DNA from: DATBLE01 sp046732255
GTDB taxonomy: Bacteria > Actinomycetota > Thermoleophilia > Gaiellales > Gaiellaceae
Length of the DNA: 64,000 bases
Assembly: GCA_046732255.1 (NCBI GenBank)
Contig: JBKPMR010000003.1
Coordinates: 8,701-72,700, forward strand
Direction of reading: 5' to 3'
The stretch's first letter is position 1. Each line of letters opens with the position of its first letter. The translations under genes and the position numbers were made by a program. Of the stretch, positions 56,889 to 64,000 are shown piece by piece. The notes below the pieces were generated by a model that searched no databases, was not told the origin of the DNA, and was given only the letters and a program-made list of their open reading frames with translations.

Positions 56889-59168
56889 TCATCCTCCGCG
56901 CAGCTCGGCACCGAACCGCTCACCCAGCACGTCGACGATCCTCGCGCGGAGCTTGGCTGCGTCGTCGTCGGTCAGTGTGCGCTCGGGCGACTGGAACACG
57001 ACCGCGAATGCGATCGACTTCCGTCCCGGCCCGACCTGGTCGCCGCGGTAGACGTCGAACGGCCGCATCTCGCGGAGCTCGTCTCCGACAGCCTCGTGGG
57101 CGGCGTCGACGAGCTCGCCGGCGGCCACCTCCTCCGCCACCGTGAACGCCAGGTCCTGCCGCACCGCCGGGAACGCGATCACGTCCTCGTAGGCAATCGG
57201 ATCCCGGCCCTCGGCCGCGAGCATGCCGAGATCGAGCTCGAACGCCGCCCACGCGCCCTCCAGCACCGTCGGGTGCAACTCCCCGAGGATGCCCGCCGAG
57301 AGCCGAGCGGTCTTGCCAGCGTGAAAGAGCGGGTCCTCGGCGTGCTCGAACCGAGCCGTGACATGGAGCGCGGAGCAGAGCGCCTCGACGACGCCTTTCG
57401 CTCGGAAGAAGCCGCCCCGGCAGAGGCCGGCGACGAAGACGTGCTCGTCGGCGAGATCCGCTCCGCGCGGGTTGTAGACGCGCGCGACCTCGAAGAGCGC
57501 GATCCGCTCGCTGCCAAGATCCACGTTGTGGCGGGCGGCCCGCACGAGGCTGGGCAGGAGTCGGGTGCGGAGCACCGCGAGCTCGAGCGAGATCGGCTCC
57601 GGCAGCCGGAGCGCATCGTCACGCTCGTCGCGCTCGACGAGCGACGGGGTATAGGTCTCGGTGAAACCGAGCCCGACCAGCCCGTCCTCGACGCGACGCC
57701 GCACCTGCTGGAGCCGCGTCAACCGGCCGCGCATCTCGCGGCGGAGCGGCAGGGTGAACGGAACCTCCGGCAGGTGGAAGCGGGCCACCTCCTCGACCAC
57801 GTCGATCTCGCGCGACACGTCGCGGAGGCGCCAGGTCGGGACGACCGCGGAGTCGGCGAATCCCAGCCGGTGAAGCAGTGCGAGCTGCTCGTCGGCCGGC
57901 ACCTCGAGCCCCATGACCTCGTTCGCCCGGTCCGGCCGGAACTGCACCTCGACGGGACGGGGCAGGTCGCCGTGCACGTCCGTATGACCGGTCCAGCGCC
58001 CACCCGCGAGCTCGACGATCAGCTCCGTGGCGAGCCGGGCCGCGTGCTCCGCCAGATGCGGGTCGACGCCCTTCTCCCAGCGGTTCGACCCTTCGGTGCG
58101 GAGCCGCAGCCGCTCCGAGCTCCGCAGGATCCCGACCGGCTCGAAGTTCGCCGCTTCGAGCAGGACGTTCCGCGTCGACTCGGTGACCTCGGTCTCCTCG
58201 CCGCCCATGATCGCCGCGAGCGCGATCGGCCGCTCGCCGTCCGTGATCAGCAGATCGGCCGTGTCGAGCCGGCGCTCGACGCCGTCCAGGGTGCGGAGCT
58301 TCTCACCGGGCCGGGTGTGGCGGACGAGGATGCGGCCACCGGGCAGGGTGTCGTAGTCGAAGGCGTGCAGCGGGCTGCCGAGGGCCAGCATCACGTAGTT
58401 CGTGACGTCGACGACGTTCGAGATCGGCCGCTGCCCGGCGAACGTCAGCCGGGCACGGAGCCACATCGGGGAAGGACCGATCTGGACGTCGCGGAACAGC
58501 CGGCCGATGTAGCGCGGGCTGGCAGCGAGGTCGTCGAGCTCGACCTGCACGGCCTCCTCGCCGCTCGGTTCAGAGTCTTTGCCGGGCCAGGGTGCAAGCT
58601 CGAGGTCGTAGATCGCCGCAACCTCGCGGGCGAGACCGTACACGGAGAGCAGGTCCGGGCGGTTGCCGGTCGGCTCGACCTCGAGCACGGACTCCACGAT
58701 CGGCAGCACGTCCGCGAGCGGCGTCCCCGGCTCTGCCTCCGGGAGCACGATGATCCCCGAATGGTCGGGCCCGAGCTCGAGCTCGCGCTCGGAGAGGATC
58801 ATCCCGTGAGAGACCGTGCCGCGGAGCGGCCTGGCCTCGAGCTTCAACCCGCCGGGGAGGACCGCCCCCGGCAGCGCGACGGCAACCGTCGCGCCCGCGC
58901 CGAAGTTCCAGGCACCGCACACGATCTGCTTCGGCTCGCCCTCCCCGATGTCGACCGAGCACAGCTGGAGCCGGTCGGCGTTCGGGTGCTTCACCGCCTC
59001 GAGCACGCGGCCGACCCGGAATAGACCCACGTTCCCGTCGTCGTCCGGGACCCCGTGGCGCTCCACGGCGTTGACCTCCGCCGTCGCGACGGAAAGCCGT
59101 TCGGCGAGCTCGTCGAGCGGCATCTCGAGCGGGACGTATTCCCGCAACCAGGAGACCGGGACTTTCAA
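56889..59168 (-). CDS. pheT: phenylalanyl-tRNA synthetase beta chain
   Basis: PheT is the large subunit of the class II synthetase. The 759-residue protein shows VPVSWLREYVPLEMPLDELA at the N-terminus, the tRNA-binding OB domain (VLEAVKHPNADRLQLCSVD), ARPLRGTVSHGMILSERELE, B3/B4 and B5 regions (GSPLHAFDYD, IMGGEETEV, EAANFEP), and a C-terminal FDX-ACB anticodon-binding domain (AFPAVRQDLAFTV, DVYRGDQVGPGRKSIAFA). The start is TTG 59168, whose TTGA overlaps the pheS stop, and begins at the family's first strand (LKVPVSWL). Length is normal. Confidence 0.95.
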   Translation of the reverse strand: MKVPVSWLREYVPLEMPLDELAERLSVATAEVNAVERHGVPDDDGNVGLFRVGRVLEAVKHPNADRLQLCSVDIGEGEPKQIVCGAWNFGAGATVAVALPGAVLPGGLKLEARPLRGTVSHGMILSERELELGPDHSGIIVLPEAEPGTPLADVLPIVESVLEVEPTGNRPDLLSVYGLAREVAAIYDLELAPWPGKDSEPSGEEAVQVELDDLAASPRYIGRLFRDVQIGPSPMWLRARLTFAGQRPISNVVDVTNYVMLALGSPLHAFDYDTLPGGRILVRHTRPGEKLRTLDGVERRLDTADLLITDGERPIALAAIMGGEETEVTESTRNVLLEAANFEPVGILRSSERLRLRTEGSNRWEKGVDPHLAEHAARLATELIVELAGGRWTGHTDVHGDLPRPVEVQFRPDRANEVMGLEVPADEQLALLHRLGFADSAVVPTWRLRDVSREIDVVEEVARFHLPEVPFTLPLRREMRGRLTRLQQVRRRVEDGLVGLGFTETYTPSLVERDERDDALRLPEPISLELAVLRTRLLPSLVRAARHNVDLGSERIALFEVARVYNPRGADLADEHVFVAGLCRGGFFRAKGVVEALCSALHVTARFEHAEDPLFHAGKTARLSAGILGELHPTVLEGAWAAFELDLGMLAAEGRDPIAYEDVIAFPAVRQDLAFTVAEEVAAGELVDAAHEAVGDELREMRPFDVYRGDQVGPGRKSIAFAVVFQSPERTLTDDDAAKLRARIVDVLGERFGAELRGG

Positions 59169-60160
59169 AACTGCGTGAGGACGCGGAGGTCGCTCTCCCA
59201 GAAGGGGCGGATCTCCTGGATGCCGTACCGCAGCTGTGCGGCGCGCTCGAGGCCGCAGCCGAACGCGAAGCCCGACCATTCCTGGGGGTCGAGGCCGACG
59301 TTCTCGAACACCGCCGGATCGACCATCCCGGCGCCCCCGAACTCGATCCACCCCGAGAACTTGCACGTGCGGCAGCCCTCGCCGGAGCAGATCGGGCACG
59401 AGACGTCGGGCTCGATCGACGGTTCGGTGAAGGGGAAGAAGTGTGTCCGGAACCGGACCGCCCGCTCAGGCCCGAACAGCGCCCGCATCACGTGCAGCAG
59501 CGTTCCCTTCAGGTCGGCGAGCGTGATGTTGCGGTCGACCGCCAGCCCCTCGAACTGATGGAAGATCGGGAAGCGTGTCGGCGTGATCTCGTCTCGCCGG
59601 TAGACGCGTCCGATCGAGACCATGTAGATCGGCGGCTCCTGCTCCTGCATCACGTGGATCTGGGACGGCGAGGTCTCCGTGCGGAGGACGCGCCGCTCGT
59701 CGAGGAAGAACGTGTCCCGAGGCGAGCGCGTCGGGTGCCACGCGGGGAAGGCCAGCTTGTCGAAGTTGTCCTCGACCCACTCGACCTCACGATCGTCGTA
59801 GATCTCGTACCCGAGCCCGATGAAGGCGTCCTCGACGATCCGCCGGATGTGGGTCGTCGGATGCAGGTGCCCGAGCGGGAGCTCGTCCCCGGGCAAGGTG
59901 ACGTCGACGGACTCCTCGGTCAGGGCTCGGTCGAGCTCGGCCCGCTCCAGCGCGGCGCGCCGCTCGACGACAGCACCCTCGAGCTCCGCTCGAACGCCGT
60001 TGAGCACGATCCCCGTCTCGCGGTCCCGCACCTCCCGAAGGGCCAGCGCCAGGTCGCTCTTCCGGCCGAGGTAGCGCACGCGGAGCTCCTCGAGCTCGTC
60101 AGGGGTCGAAGCAGCCGAAATCGCGCTCAGCGCCTCGTCTCTGAGCTTCTCCGCGTCCAC
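59165..60160 (-). CDS. pheS: phenylalanyl-tRNA synthetase alpha chain
   Basis: PheS is the catalytic subunit. The 331-residue protein has the N-terminal coiled coil (LEELRVRYLGRKSDLALAL), motif 2-type EGLAVDRNITLADLKG, HQFEG, and motif 3 FGCGLERAAQLRYGI. The conserved motif usually read RTHTS is RTETS here (DNA GAG), a change that may affect Phe/ATP site chemistry or be a lineage trait. GTG 60160 has no Shine-Dalgarno, but GATACATT lies just upstream, so the mRNA could begin near the start codon. Coupled to pheT by a 4-base overlap. Confidence 0.95.
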   Translation of the reverse strand: MDAEKLRDEALSAISAASTPDELEELRVRYLGRKSDLALALREVRDRETGIVLNGVRAELEGAVVERRAALERAELDRALTEESVDVTLPGDELPLGHLHPTTHIRRIVEDAFIGLGYEIYDDREVEWVEDNFDKLAFPAWHPTRSPRDTFFLDERRVLRTETSPSQIHVMQEQEPPIYMVSIGRVYRRDEITPTRFPIFHQFEGLAVDRNITLADLKGTLLHVMRALFGPERAVRFRTHFFPFTEPSIEPDVSCPICSGEGCRTCKFSGWIEFGGAGMVDPAVFENVGLDPQEWSGFAFGCGLERAAQLRYGIQEIRPFWESDLRVLTQF

Positions 60161-60195
60161 CGAGCGAATGTATCACCGGCTTCTGTACGCGCTTT

Positions 60196-60222
60196 GGCGC
60201 CGGCTCGGGCGGGTCCGGCGCC
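60196..60222 (-). other. hairpin in pheS upstream region
   Basis: GGCGCCGG and CCGGCGCC (eight-base arms, 11-base loop) lie 36 bases upstream of pheS in the 166-base gap 60161-60326. No Phe-rich leader peptide and no T-box sequence was found in the gap. The role is unknown. Confidence 0.4.
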
Positions 60223-60326
60223 GGAAACCGCGACCCTCCGGCCATGCTGTCCTGGTGTTCCCGGCCTCCTCCCCACTGCGAGCATAGGCATCGTCTCGTA
60301 ACGCGCGTGTGACCGGACGGAAAGAA

Positions 60327-61109
60327 ATGCGTGACACCGACGTCGTTGCCGACGCGGGACTGCCGGCGGACCAGAGCGCCTACGACCGGATCGCCCCGCT
60401 GTACGACCCGTGGAGCCGGAGCGTGGTCGAGGACGTCGCCTTCTACGTCGCCGAGGCGCGGAAGGCTGCCGGGCGCGCCGGTCTCCCGTCTGGCACGCCG
60501 GTGGTCGAGCTCGGCGTCGGGACGGGCCGGATCGCCGTGCCTGTCGCAGAGCACGGCATCGGCGTCATCGGCGTCGACACCTCGCAGGGCATGCTCGAGG
60601 TCTGTCGTAGCCGCGCCGAGGCGGCCCGGGTCGCTCATCGTCTCGATCTCAGGGTCGGCGACTTCCGCAACCCGCCGGTGGCGGAGCGGGTGGCGCTCGT
60701 CATGTGCCCGTTCCGCGCGTACCTGCATCTCTCGGACGACGGCGAGCGGCTCGCCGCCCTCGAAGCCGCCCGCAGGCTACTCGTGCCCGGCGGCCTGCTG
60801 GCCTTCGACGTCTTCGCTCCGTCGCGGGAGGACGTCGAGGACACGCACGGACGCTGGATCGAGCGCGAGCCCGGGATCTGGGAGCGCGCCCACTGGGACG
60901 AGGAGGCGCGCCGCCTCACCCTCGACGTGCGGGGCACCGATATCGAGACGACGCTCGGCCTCTCGTGGATCTCGGCCGCCGAATGGCGGAGCCTGCTGGA
61001 GCGCGCCGGCTTCGAGGTCGAGGCGTGCTACGGCTGGTTCGACCGGAGCCCCTACACGGGCGGCGAGGACTCGATCTGGCTCGCCAGGCTCCCGCCGTTC
61101 CGGTGTTGA
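60327..61109 (+). CDS. class I SAM-dependent methyltransferase
   Basis: A 260-residue methyltransferase: QSAYDRIAPLYDPWSRSVVE (a Ubie/BioC-like opening), the SAM-binding VVELGVGTGRIAVPVAEHG (about 58-76), VIGVDTSQGMLEVCR, RVGDFRN, VMCPFRAYLHL, and PGGLLAFDVFAPS. Substrate unknown. ATG 60327 (after GGAAAG) is used; an in-frame GTG lies six codons upstream. The last six codons and the stop TGA (61107-61109) are formed by the repeat at 61091-61131, so the natural C-terminus may have been replaced. Divergent from pheS. Confidence 0.85.
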   Translation: MRDTDVVADAGLPADQSAYDRIAPLYDPWSRSVVEDVAFYVAEARKAAGRAGLPSGTPVVELGVGTGRIAVPVAEHGIGVIGVDTSQGMLEVCRSRAEAARVAHRLDLRVGDFRNPPVAERVALVMCPFRAYLHLSDDGERLAALEAARRLLVPGGLLAFDVFAPSREDVEDTHGRWIEREPGIWERAHWDEEARRLTLDVRGTDIETTLGLSWISAAEWRSLLERAGFEVEACYGWFDRSPYTGGEDSIWLARLPPFRC

Positions 61110-61131
61110 GGTGCCTGGCTCCGATTCCGTT
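61091..61131. repeat. 41-base repeat at the methyltransferase 3' end
   Basis: Identical, in inverted orientation, to 7826-7866 inside priA. It includes GGTGCCTGGCTCC (61110-61122), an imperfect version of the GGTGCCNGGCACC palindrome. It spans the methyltransferase stop codon and ends 15 bases before the lemA start. Confidence 0.9.
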
Positions 61132-61146
61132 ATAGGCTTGAACCAA

Positions 61147-61773
61147 ATGATCTGGGTCATCGTGATCATCGTCGCCGTCATCGTCATCCTGCTGCTCGTC
61201 CTCGTCGGGATGTTCAACAAGCTGGTACGGCTGCGGAACCGTGCCGAGAACGCCTGGGCCCAGGTCGACGTCCAGCTCCGCAAGCGGTACGACCTGATCC
61301 CCAACCTCGTCGAGACGGTCAAGGGGTACGCGGCGCACGAGCGCCAGACCTTCGAGGAGGTCACCGCCGCCCGCACGGCCGCTCAGCAGGCCCAGGGCGT
61401 CGCCGAGCAGGCGCAGGCGGAGAATGTCCTCACCGCGGCGCTCGGCCGGCTGTTCGCGGTCGCCGAGGCGTACCCGCAGTTGCGCGCGACGGAGAACTTC
61501 CAGCAGCTCCAGGCGCAGCTCTCGGACGTCGAGCAGAACATCGCGGTCTCGCGCCAGGTCTACAACGACACCGTCCTCAGCTACGACAACGCGTTGGAGA
61601 CCTTCCCGACCAACGTGATCGCCGGACTGTTCCATTTCAACGCGCGCGAGTACTTCCAGACGGAGGAGGCCACCCGCGAGGCACCGCGGGTCTCGTTCAC
61701 CGACCAGGCATCGCCCGCGGCCGCCACGCCTCCGCCCGAGGCTCCCGCGTCCCCCTCACCGCCCACGCAGTAG
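61147..61773 (+). CDS. lemA: LemA-family membrane protein
   Basis: A 208-residue protein with an N-terminal membrane segment (IWVIVIIVAVIVILLLVLVG), then a long helical part outside the membrane: NKLVRLRNRAENAWAQVDVQ, LRKRYDLIPNLVETVKGYA, RQVYNDTVLSYDNALETFP and GLFHFNAREYF are diagnostic of LemA. The C-terminal 30 residues are Pro/Ala-rich and probably disordered. The ATG 61147 start (a TTG three codons upstream is in frame) lies next to the repeat. It stops directly before the DUF2207 gene (TAG-ATG), a common LemA partner. Confidence 0.93.
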   Translation: MIWVIVIIVAVIVILLLVLVGMFNKLVRLRNRAENAWAQVDVQLRKRYDLIPNLVETVKGYAAHERQTFEEVTAARTAAQQAQGVAEQAQAENVLTAALGRLFAVAEAYPQLRATENFQQLQAQLSDVEQNIAVSRQVYNDTVLSYDNALETFPTNVIAGLFHFNAREYFQTEEATREAPRVSFTDQASPAAATPPPEAPASPSPPTQ

Positions 61774-63648
61774 ATGCGCCGGGCGCTCGTCGCGGCCTTC
61801 GCGCTCGCCGCGACCCTCCTGCTCGTCCCGGCGGCTGCCCGCGCCTACTACCTGCCGAACGCCGATGTGGCCGTCCGGGTCACGCCGGACGGATCGCTGA
61901 TCGTCGCCGAGCGCATCACGATCACCGGCGCGTATCACGGCGCGTATCGGGACATTCCCCTGCGCACGGGCGAGTCGATCGACCGGATCGCCGTCTCGGA
62001 GGGCGACACCCGCTATTCGCGCGGCGGCAGCACGAAGCTCGGGAGCATCGACCGCTCGGACACGTTCAACTACGAGATCAGCGGCGAGCGGGTGCGGATC
62101 GTCTGGCATTTCCTCGCCGCCGGGGAGGCCCGCACCTTCACGGTCGGGTACCGGTTCAGAGGACTGACGGTCGCCTACGACGACGTGGCCGACGTGAACC
62201 TGAAGGTCTGGGGACCGAACTGGTCGTCGTCGCTCGGCAGCCTGACCGCTTCCGTGACCCTCCCGCGGGCGACGCCGCTCGGCCCCCGCTACCGCGTCTA
62301 CGGACACCCGGCCTGGGTGCACGGCGTGGTCGAGCGCACTCCGAAGGCCGCCCTCCTCCGCGCCGTCAACGTCCCCGGCCACCAGTGGGTCGAGCTCCGC
62401 GTCGTCTTCCCGCGCAGCCTGCTCCGCTCGACCGCGGGGGCGAAGGTCGTGCACGCGAACGGCCTCGCGTCGATCGTGAAGGAGGAGGCCGACGCCGAGG
62501 CCGCCTACCGGCACGACCGCGAGCGCCTCGACGATGCGAAGAACCACCCGGGCCGCACCCTCCTCTATCTGGCGCTACTCGGGATCGGACCGGCGCTGCT
62601 CGTCATGCTCCTGGTCTGGTCGATCTACGGGCGCGAGCGGCGGACCGGCTACGACCGCGAGTACGAGCAGGAGCCGCCCACCGAGACGGAGCCCGCGCTT
62701 GTCCCGCCGCTCCTACGCGAGACCACCGACGTCGGCTCGCAAGAGTTCACCGCCACGCTCTTCGACCTGATCCGCCGCGGCCGCTACACGTCGTCGCCGG
62801 TCAATACGGAGAAGAAGACCTGGGGCGGTCTGAAACACGAAACCGTCTCCGACCTCTTGGTCGCCCCGGGCGACGAGTCGGTCGCGCTCGCCGACTTCGA
62901 GGAGCCCGTTGTCGCCGTGATCGACTCCGTCGTCGATTCCGACGGGGAGCGGCTGAGCGAGTTTCGCGAGAAGATCGAGTCCCACCGCTCCTCGAACGCG
63001 AAGCGGTTCGCGAGCTTCAAGACCAAGGCCTCGGCCGCGATCGACGCGCGCAGGTGGTTTGCGGACGCGGGCGGTGGCCTGATCGGCCTGGCGCTCGGCC
63101 TGTTCGTCGTCGCCGCCGTCGTTCTCCTCTGGATCGGGATCGACGGCTGGCGCCCGGGCACACCGCGCTGGAGCGACGTCGTGCTCGTCGCCCTCGGCGG
63201 CTGTGCGATCGCGAACGCAGCACTGATGCTGCTGGCGTTCACACGGGTGCGGCTCTGGCGGCGCCGGACGAAGGCGGGACAGACCGAGGCCGAGCGCTGG
63301 GACGCCTTCCGCCGCTACCTGACCGACTTCCCGCGGCTGCAGGAGGCACCGCCGGCAACGCTCGAGCTCTGGGAGCGCTTCCTGGTGTACGGGATCGCCT
63401 TCGGGATCGCCGAACGAGTGCTCCAGGGCGCGCAGCTGCACATGCCGCAGGAGCTGCACGACCAGAGCTCGATCTACTGGATCACCCCGTACGGGGACCT
63501 CGGCTCCGGCGCGACCTCGCTGGGGATCAGCGACCTCTCGGCCGGCTTCGGATCGGCGCTCACGCCCCCGTCGTCGTCGGGCTCGGGCGGCGGCTTCTCG
63601 GGCGGCGGCGGCGGCGGTGGCGGCGGCGGAGGCGGCGGCGCCTGGTGA
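61774..63648 (+). CDS. DUF2207-family predicted membrane protein
   Basis: A 624-residue membrane protein starting with a signal segment (RRALVAAFALAATLLLVPAA), an outside DUF2207 beta domain (YYLPNADVAVRVTPDG, AYRDIPLRTG, FNYEISGERVRIVWHF), a membrane segment (LLYLALLGIGPALLVMLLVW, about 265-285), a cytoplasmic part, then two more (LIGLALGLFVVAAVVLLWIG and LVALGGCAIANAALMLLAF, about 440-490), and a Gly-rich end with more than ten consecutive Gly. It directly follows lemA, as is usual; the pair probably acts in envelope maintenance, but biochemical function is unknown. Confidence 0.9.
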   Translation: MRRALVAAFALAATLLLVPAAARAYYLPNADVAVRVTPDGSLIVAERITITGAYHGAYRDIPLRTGESIDRIAVSEGDTRYSRGGSTKLGSIDRSDTFNYEISGERVRIVWHFLAAGEARTFTVGYRFRGLTVAYDDVADVNLKVWGPNWSSSLGSLTASVTLPRATPLGPRYRVYGHPAWVHGVVERTPKAALLRAVNVPGHQWVELRVVFPRSLLRSTAGAKVVHANGLASIVKEEADAEAAYRHDRERLDDAKNHPGRTLLYLALLGIGPALLVMLLVWSIYGRERRTGYDREYEQEPPTETEPALVPPLLRETTDVGSQEFTATLFDLIRRGRYTSSPVNTEKKTWGGLKHETVSDLLVAPGDESVALADFEEPVVAVIDSVVDSDGERLSEFREKIESHRSSNAKRFASFKTKASAAIDARRWFADAGGGLIGLALGLFVVAAVVLLWIGIDGWRPGTPRWSDVVLVALGGCAIANAALMLLAFTRVRLWRRRTKAGQTEAERWDAFRRYLTDFPRLQEAPPATLELWERFLVYGIAFGIAERVLQGAQLHMPQELHDQSSIYWITPYGDLGSGATSLGISDLSAGFGSALTPPSSSGSGGGFSGGGGGGGGGGGGGAW

Positions 63649-63748
63649 TCAACCGGTTCGTCGCCGCGACCGACATGGCGGGCGCGGCACTCGGCCGCTC
63701 GCCGTTAGGAGGCGATGCGAGCGCAGCGAGCGGGCGAAGGAGAGGGCC

Positions 63749-63775
63749 CGCGGGAGAACCATGGGTTCTCCCGCG
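63749..63775. repeat. palindrome between DUF2207 and cupin genes
   Basis: CGCGGGAGAACC and GGTTCTCCCGCG (12-base arms) flank ATG, just downstream of the cupin stop on the minus strand. It resembles 51203-51229. The rest of the gap (63649-63748) shows no gene. Confidence 0.8.
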
Positions 63776-64000
63776 TCAAGCCCAGCCCATGTCGGTGTAA
63801 CCGGACGTAGTGGGCGCCGAGACGATCAGCAGCGTCACCGGCGTCTCCTCGTCGTTCCGGACGGTGCGCATGAGCGGCGGCGCGACGCGGACGAACGTCC
63901 CGGCCGGGGCCGGGTGGTCCTCGCCGCCGATCACCATCACGGCGTCGCCCTCGAGGACGATGAAGACCTCCTCCTGGTCGCGCTCGAGCTCGTTGTGCTC
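63776..64000 (-). CDS. cupin-domain protein (5' end outside window)
   Basis: The visible 74 C-terminal residues form part of a cupin barrel: NELERDQEEVFIVLEGDAVM holds one cupin strand pair with the typical metal-site Glu, GGEDHPAPAGTFVRVAPPLM the second, and TLLIVSAPTTSGYTDMGWA the end. The normal first cupin motif (HxH) would lie just outside the window, beyond HNELER. Small cupins of this kind are isomerases, oxygenases or unknown; no function can be assigned. Convergent with the DUF2207 gene. Confidence 0.75.
   Translation of the reverse strand, partial: EHNELERDQEEVFIVLEGDAVMVIGGEDHPAPAGTFVRVAPPLMRTVRNDEETPVTLLIVSAPTTSGYTDMGWA

Noticed and set aside
60161..60326. Phe attenuator or T-box for pheST
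   Set aside because: No run of Phe codons in any short frame, no T-box sequence and no terminator with a T run; only one GC-rich hairpin was found.
60309..60326. GTG start for the methyltransferase
   Set aside because: It has no Shine-Dalgarno, while ATG 60327 follows GGAAAG closely. The choice remains open, as both lie before the family core.

Overview
The window is GC-rich bacterial DNA packed with short intergenic gaps and many 4-base start/stop overlaps. Gene content (class II DAHP synthase, scpAB, dnaE1-type polymerase, three long zinc-ribbon/cyclase/ATPase/TPR proteins, a DUF3618 plus holin-like pair) suggests an Actinomycetota chromosome, most likely of the Thermoleophilia (Gaiellales/Solirubrobacterales). 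That placement is inferred from content and style; no rRNA is present. No tRNA, rRNA, CRISPR array, complete insertion sequence or prophage was seen.

Layout. Bases 1-9004 are one minus-strand run: priA, def, fmt, rsmB, rpe, ribD, a 75-residue unknown, ribE, ribBA and ribH (cut by the window edge), joining replication restart and start-codon formylation genes to riboflavin synthesis. A ZIP metal transporter faces a DtxR/MntR-like regulator across a perfect 8+8 operator (9896-9915). Bases 10734-18827 hold metK, gpsA, der, cmk, aroA, tyrA and class II DAHP synthase, all minus. An MMPL exporter follows, then on the plus strand trpS with what looks like a ribosome-mediated attenuator (leader peptide with two Trp codons, then a hairpin with a T run), and a cation/proton antiporter. 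Bases 23.4-28.3 kb hold rluB, a secreted two-repeat protein, a thioredoxin-like protein, scpB, scpA, lgt and a small protein. Bases 28.4-34.4 kb hold an ECF sigma/anti-sigma pair, a VOC protein, a GT2 glycosyltransferase, a NeuD-like acyltransferase, and a cupredoxin/PQQ-dehydrogenase operon facing a TetR regulator across an 8+8 operator. dnaE follows, then a PIN-toxin remnant.

Bases 38.2-54.6 kb form a long minus-strand run: 2-oxoacid dehydrogenase E1alpha, E1beta and E2, a VOC protein, a GNAT, three tandem paralogous cyclase/AAA-ATPase/TPR giants joined by 4-base overlaps, dihydrolipoamide dehydrogenase (E3), and a small membrane protein. The last part holds an unknown protein with an internal duplication, holin-like and DUF3618 proteins, a two-domain cupredoxin, pheST, a methyltransferase, lemA, a DUF2207 protein and the end of a cupin gene.

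A striking feature is a set of short, perfect or near-perfect palindromes scattered between and inside genes. One 41-base sequence occurs identically (inverted) inside priA and at the end of a methyltransferase gene 53 kb away. Others form the ends of AroA, ScpA and the RibH extension, or sit between a Shine-Dalgarno sequence and its start codon.
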